The notes beneath the pieces are model-generated. The model saw only the letters and a list, made by a program, of their open reading frames with translations, searched no databases and was not told where the DNA came from. Position numbers and translations under genes: made by a program. Below, piece by piece: positions 60,314 through 64,000 of a DNA stretch of 64,000 nucleotides. Origin of the DNA: Leishmania martiniquensis (taxonomy: Eukaryota; Euglenozoa; Kinetoplastea; Trypanosomatida; Trypanosomatidae); NCBI RefSeq assembly GCF_017916325.1, contig NC_090161.1, positions 396,501-460,500 on the forward strand. Direction: 5' to 3'. Position 1 is the stretch's first letter; the number at the start of each line of letters is the position of its first letter.

Positions 60314-61815
60314 GGAGGGGGGCCGTGGTAGTTGGGCTTTGAACTCGTGAGCGTCTCTTCTCACAGCCCAGGGAAATACAAACGAGCAGAGCCCGCCGCT
60401 CCGCTCCCCCTTCCCAGAGTACTGTGCTTGCTTTCTCTCAGACATCATCACCGCCAGCGCGTCTGCTAAGAGGTAGACCTCCCGATAAAGGGGGCTGGGC
60501 GTGTTTGTGGCGCAAACTGTTGGCAGATTATGGGCCCGTCTCATCGAAGCAAAGACGCGGCGTGCTCATCAGCTCCCTTTGCCACGACTCACTCATTGTG
60601 ACGAGCAATCAATAGAAGCGTCGGCAGACATGAACTCAGCGCGGCGCGCAGAGGGCGGGCAGAGCACTGGCCGCGGCTGCTGCCCTTCATCGGCTCCCCA
60701 GCCTCCTTGCCCATCTCATCCCCCCTCCATAGCACCCTAGGCATGCGATCTACTGCTCGTTGACTCCCTCACTGTCGGCTCTCTCCCCCTCCCCCTGAAT
60801 ACCGCGCGTGCTCACGTGTCCTACCCCTACCCGGGCCTCTGCCTTTTCATGAGCCTGCCCCCATCACATGCGTGGCCTAGGCCTCTCTCAGGCACTGTCA
60901 CATCACGCACGCACGCGCCCACACACACCTCGCATACGCGCGCACAGACACGTTTTCAAGCACACACGCACACGCACAGATAGAGGGAGAGAGGGAGAAG
61001 CGGACCTTCGGCACCCTTCACCTGCTCGATTCGCTCTGCTCCTCCCCGCCCCTCTCTCTCTCGACCTTCCTGCACCCAGACGGAGGTGGCCGCTTGAAGC
61101 CATACACAGACGCACAGGCTGGGGCGGACAGAGATCTACGAAGCAGAGAAGGGTGGAGCCTTTCTACATAGACAGTGGCTCTTCGCCGACGGCTAGGAAC
61201 GAGGAAAGGCAACCGTGCGCGAGAGCACAATAACGTGTCGGTGCGGTTGATCTTGAGAAGTCCGCAGGGGGTATAAGGCTGAGAAAAAGGACCTGTGGCA
61301 GCCCCAGCAGCACCGCTGGTTCGCCCTTGTTCGTATATACCCTAGTCATGGGATAATCTTATGGTCTCTGTGTGCATCGGAGTGTGAAGAATCGCATCAC
61401 GTGCGAACTTGAAGACTCCCATCGCTGTCAAGCGCTGCCGACGCCTCCTCCCGATTCCTTTTTTTCCTAGGGAGAGCGCACAAAGTTCGGCAGCAGCAGC
61501 AGCGACTGTCTTTGCGCGTGTGTTCTGCTCAAGTGACATATTTATTTTTTTTCATCGAAGTCTGCGCGGCGCTATTCTCTGTGGTTTTCTTAAACCGAAG
61601 AAGGCGCCATAACGGACTCACATAGAGAGAGGGCGAGAGCGGGAAGCTCCAACGCGGACCTGGTGGCGCTTCGTTCGCTTCTTGTATCTCGTGCACGTCT
61701 CTGCCGAACGGCTGGTACAGGAAGCGAGGAGGCGAGCACCTTCGGACTTGCTGCCTTCGTCCACAGCAAGGTTCATAGGCCTACACACGGCGGCCGCGCA
61801 TCCGCCCCGCAGCAG
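60314..61815. other. 1.5-kb spacer before the DNA ligase gene
   Basis: No gene seen. C/T tracts (60700-60860), CA-rich sequence (60900-60985) and a T-rich acceptor tract at 61541-61552. The open frame entering the ligase from 61594 has no ATG before 61816. Confidence 0.6.
61559..61560 (+). promoter_or_regulatory. Putative trans-splice acceptor AG, DNA ligase
   Basis: AG after an eight-base T run and TTCATCGA, 256 bases before the ATG at 61816. A second candidate is the AG at 61599-61600. Confidence 0.4.
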
Positions 61816-63693
61816 ATGAAGGCAACTGTGTTGCTGCGCCTGGGCGGCGGTGGCGTAGTCGGGCACCCGACTCGGCTGCTGCGGCTTCGAGCCGTAAAAA
61901 GGAAACGGACTGGGAGGTGCGACCAGGGAAAAAAAGCAGCGTCGCCGACAGCAGGCAGCGGTCAGGGCTCACACAAGCTGCCGCTAGCAGACTTCCACCC
62001 CGCCATCGCCCGGACATGGATCGCGGCGGCGTCGAACAAGATGCTGCAGCCGCAGCACGTCACCCCGGATAGCCGCAAGCTGGCGTGGTGGATTTGCCCG
62101 AGTTGCTACCATCAGTACAACAAGCGGATCGATCTGCACCTTGCGGCCGGTGGTGCCTGTCCCAAGTGCGAGGCGAAGCCACCCTTGGCCGCCAGTGCGT
62201 CGGAGAAGAGGGGCTCGTCGAGTGCGCGTGACGCCGGCAAGGCCGCCTCGTCATCCTCGAAGAAGACAAGATCGTCCATCGCGTTGACGCAGGACTCCGT
62301 TCCCGCCGCAGCCGCGCTTCGCCACCGCTGCCGCCCCAACTCGGCGCTCGGCTCCATTGCCGCTCCAAACGCGAATCTCCTCAGCAGGAGCGTCGCCGAC
62401 GGTCAGTACCTTCGCGTGAAGGAGACGCGCAACCTCCTGCCGATGCTGGCGAAGAGCTTTGAGAAAGAACGTTGGAAGATCGCGCCCGACGAGATACTGC
62501 ATGTGTCGCCGAAGCTGGATGGCATCCGCTGTGTCGCTGCGTACCGAGTAGACACGAAGCAAGTGCTTTTCTTCAGCCGCTCCGGCACACTTTTCGAATG
62601 CTGTGACGATGCCATCGAGCCAGCGCTGCGGTACCTTTTCGAGAAGGACCCGACACTTGTGTTGGATGGCGAGCTGTACAACGACTCGGTCAATCTGGCG
62701 CAGCTGAAGACGGTGCGCCCAGCAGCAGGAAAAGTTTCCCCTCCATCTCGCACAGCAACGCTGTCTGCACAAAACCCAACGCCGGCTTTCTTTAGCGCTC
62801 TCCTTGCTGCCGTCCCCGGTAAGAAGAAGCAGAAGGGCTGCGCGGCCGCTGCTGTGGCGGCGCAGGAAGATGCACCGGCAGTGATCCGCTTCGAGCAGCT
62901 CACGTCGGCAATCCGCACCACGCGTCAGTGGCTCACCCCTGAAGTCGCGGCTTTGCAGCAGCTGCTGCAGTACCATGTCTTCGACGTCCTTTACAGCCGC
63001 GAGTTCCCCGACGGTCGTGGATCGACGGTGCCGTTCAGTATCCGCTACGGCGTTCTTGAACGGCTTCTGGCAGCTGCAACGGCGCACAACTTAGCGCACA
63101 TTTCGAAGTACAATCCTCTAGTGCTGCGGCGGGTGCCGAGCTACTCGTGCACCATCGATGTCGTGGACGCCGTGCTGCAAGCCGCGATGCGAGTCGGCTA
63201 CGAGGGCATTATGATTCGCCGCGAGTCCCGGGGTGCGACCGCGGTGGCTGGCAAGGACGGCAAGGCGAAGTTCGAGCCGGCCAAGAAAAAGATTAAGCGG
63301 GGGACGGCGTCCAGTGAACGTAATGGCCGCGTGAGTGCCGCGGCGGCGGAGAGTGACGGTGGTTACGGCTACGGTCAGCGCAGCAGCACGCTTCTCAAGT
63401 ACAAGGTGATGCAAGATGCAGAGTACGTCATCGTGGGTGCAGTGGAGGGCTCCGGCAAGTGGAAGGGCTTCCTCGGCTCCTTCATTTGTGTCACCCCAGA
63501 CCAAAAGCACCGCTTCACCGTCACGCCAGCCAGCACAGATACCGACAAGCGGCGCATGTGGCAGTCGTGGAAGACGGCGTACAAAGGGAAGGCGCTGACG
63601 GTGCAGTTCCAGGAGATCACACCAGACGGCGTGCCGCGTTTCCCTGTCGGCAAGTGCGTTCGCGGCGCGGCAGATGGACATGATTGGCTTTAG
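61816..63693 (+). CDS. ATP-dependent DNA ligase of the kinetoplast (LIG k) type with N-terminal zinc ribbon
   Basis: A 625-residue ATP-dependent DNA ligase, sealing nicks in DNA. The adenylation motif I is KLDGIR with the nucleophile Lys233. Motif III (LVLDGELYN), motif IV (GYEGIMIRR) and motif V (LLKYKVMQDAEYVIVG) follow in order, and the C-terminal OB-type part includes GSFICVTPDQKHRFTV and PRFPVGKCVRG. The N-terminus (MKATVLLRLGGGGVVGHPTRLLRLRAVKRKR) is basic with no acidic residue, like a mitochondrial presequence. At about 61-121 a treble-clef zinc ribbon occurs (HPAIARTW ... SRKLAWWICPSC ... GGACPKC; Cys94, 97, 115, 118). Trypanosomatids have two such mitochondrial ligases, k-alpha and k-beta, encoded side by side in T. 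brucei. I cannot say which one this is. Inserts (about 315-370 and around 515-550) lengthen the catalytic core. ATG 61816 is the first in frame. Confidence 0.9.
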   Translation: MKATVLLRLGGGGVVGHPTRLLRLRAVKRKRTGRCDQGKKAASPTAGSGQGSHKLPLADFHPAIARTWIAAASNKMLQPQHVTPDSRKLAWWICPSCYHQYNKRIDLHLAAGGACPKCEAKPPLAASASEKRGSSSARDAGKAASSSSKKTRSSIALTQDSVPAAAALRHRCRPNSALGSIAAPNANLLSRSVADGQYLRVKETRNLLPMLAKSFEKERWKIAPDEILHVSPKLDGIRCVAAYRVDTKQVLFFSRSGTLFECCDDAIEPALRYLFEKDPTLVLDGELYNDSVNLAQLKTVRPAAGKVSPPSRTATLSAQNPTPAFFSALLAAVPGKKKQKGCAAAAVAAQEDAPAVIRFEQLTSAIRTTRQWLTPEVAALQQLLQYHVFDVLYSREFPDGRGSTVPFSIRYGVLERLLAAATAHNLAHISKYNPLVLRRVPSYSCTIDVVDAVLQAAMRVGYEGIMIRRESRGATAVAGKDGKAKFEPAKKKIKRGTASSERNGRVSAAAAESDGGYGYGQRSSTLLKYKVMQDAEYVIVGAVEGSGKWKGFLGSFICVTPDQKHRFTVTPASTDTDKRRMWQSWKTAYKGKALTVQFQEITPDGVPRFPVGKCVRGAADGHDWL

Positions 63694-64000
63694 CCGCTGC
63701 CAAAGCGGCTGCGAATAGGTTGCGAGAGACGGCGGAGGCAGAGGAAGTCGGCAGGTGGGGGGAGGATGATGTCAGGTGAGCATTACCCGCCCGCACGCTC
63801 GGTGCCATCATACGCGCACACTGAGCACCGAGGCCCTCGCGTGTTGTTGTTGCCCATCTTTGGCTCTCGACCACAAGGGGGATCCACCTCCCCTCGTCCT
63901 CTCGCCTCTCGGCCGCCACCACTCCCAGCCTCTCTCTCTCTCTCTCCAGCACCTCCGAGTCTTCTGCGAGGCCTTGGAGGCATTGCCGCACCGTTTACGT
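63694..64000. other. Spacer at the right edge
   Basis: Nothing coding seen. (CT)n at 63931-63949 may be an acceptor tract for the next gene, just outside the window. Confidence 0.5.

Noticed and set aside
1..64000. CRISPR array, insertion sequence, virus-derived or horizontally acquired cassette
   Set aside because: No spaced direct repeats, no transposase or integrase genes, and no gene with base composition unlike its neighbours. The tandem repeats are simple microsatellites.

Overview
The window looks like a trypanosomatid nuclear chromosome, most likely Leishmania or a close relative. All 16 genes I can support lie on the + strand and have no visible introns. They are GC-rich with strong G/C preference at third positions, and are separated by 0.65-6 kb spacers full of polypyrimidine tracts followed by AG (trans-splice acceptors) and (CA)n, (GT)n and (TA)n microsatellites. 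This fits one segment of a polycistronic transcription unit, with pre-mRNAs resolved by trans-splicing and polyadenylation. From memory, HSP70.4 and the kinetoplast DNA ligases lie near each other on T. brucei chromosome 7 and on Leishmania chromosome 26. I could not check this here.

Layout, left to right: the 3' part of an unknown gene (to 1373); a membrane-associated DnaJ/DnaJ-X protein (2305-4239); an aldo/keto reductase (4911-6137); a DNAAF1/LRRC50-like leucine-rich axonemal dynein assembly factor (6853-8856); a very large protein with several BRCT-like segments (10494-19691); an HSP70.4-type chaperone (20455-22395); the NOL10/Enp2 ribosome biogenesis factor (24102-26195); a 6.2-kb pyrimidine-rich stretch without a convincing gene; a 1618-residue FYVE protein (32373-37229); a second DnaJ/DnaJ-X protein (about 37889-40864); an expanded PROPPIN/WIPI-like beta-propeller (42301-45882); a JMJD7-like JmjC dioxygenase (46623-48395); a WD40 plus Utp12-domain nucleolar protein (49131-52670); a small multi-span membrane protein (54591-55619); a basic protein resembling mitochondrial ribosomal protein bL35 (57266-58117); an unknown 404-residue protein (59099-60313); and a kinetoplast-type ATP-dependent DNA ligase with an N-terminal zinc ribbon (61816-63693).

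Functional themes: three chaperone genes (one HSP70 and two related DnaJ-X proteins) lie within 39 kb; two genes belong to small-subunit ribosome biogenesis (NOL10 and the Utp12 protein); two concern genome maintenance (the BRCT protein and the mitochondrial ligase); two concern phosphoinositide membranes (FYVE and PROPPIN). Co-location in trypanosomatids does not by itself imply co-regulation.

Most unusual observations: a FYVE finger whose last cysteine pair lies about 400 residues from the rest; a PROPPIN whose FRRG lipid-binding motif reads FRVG; an HSP70 ending EDVD; paired DnaJ-X paralogues with glycine-rich hydrophobic N-terminal regions; and two candidate structured-RNA elements in spacers, one of which folds into a three-way junction. 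I found no rRNA, tRNA, CRISPR, insertion sequence or virus-derived element.
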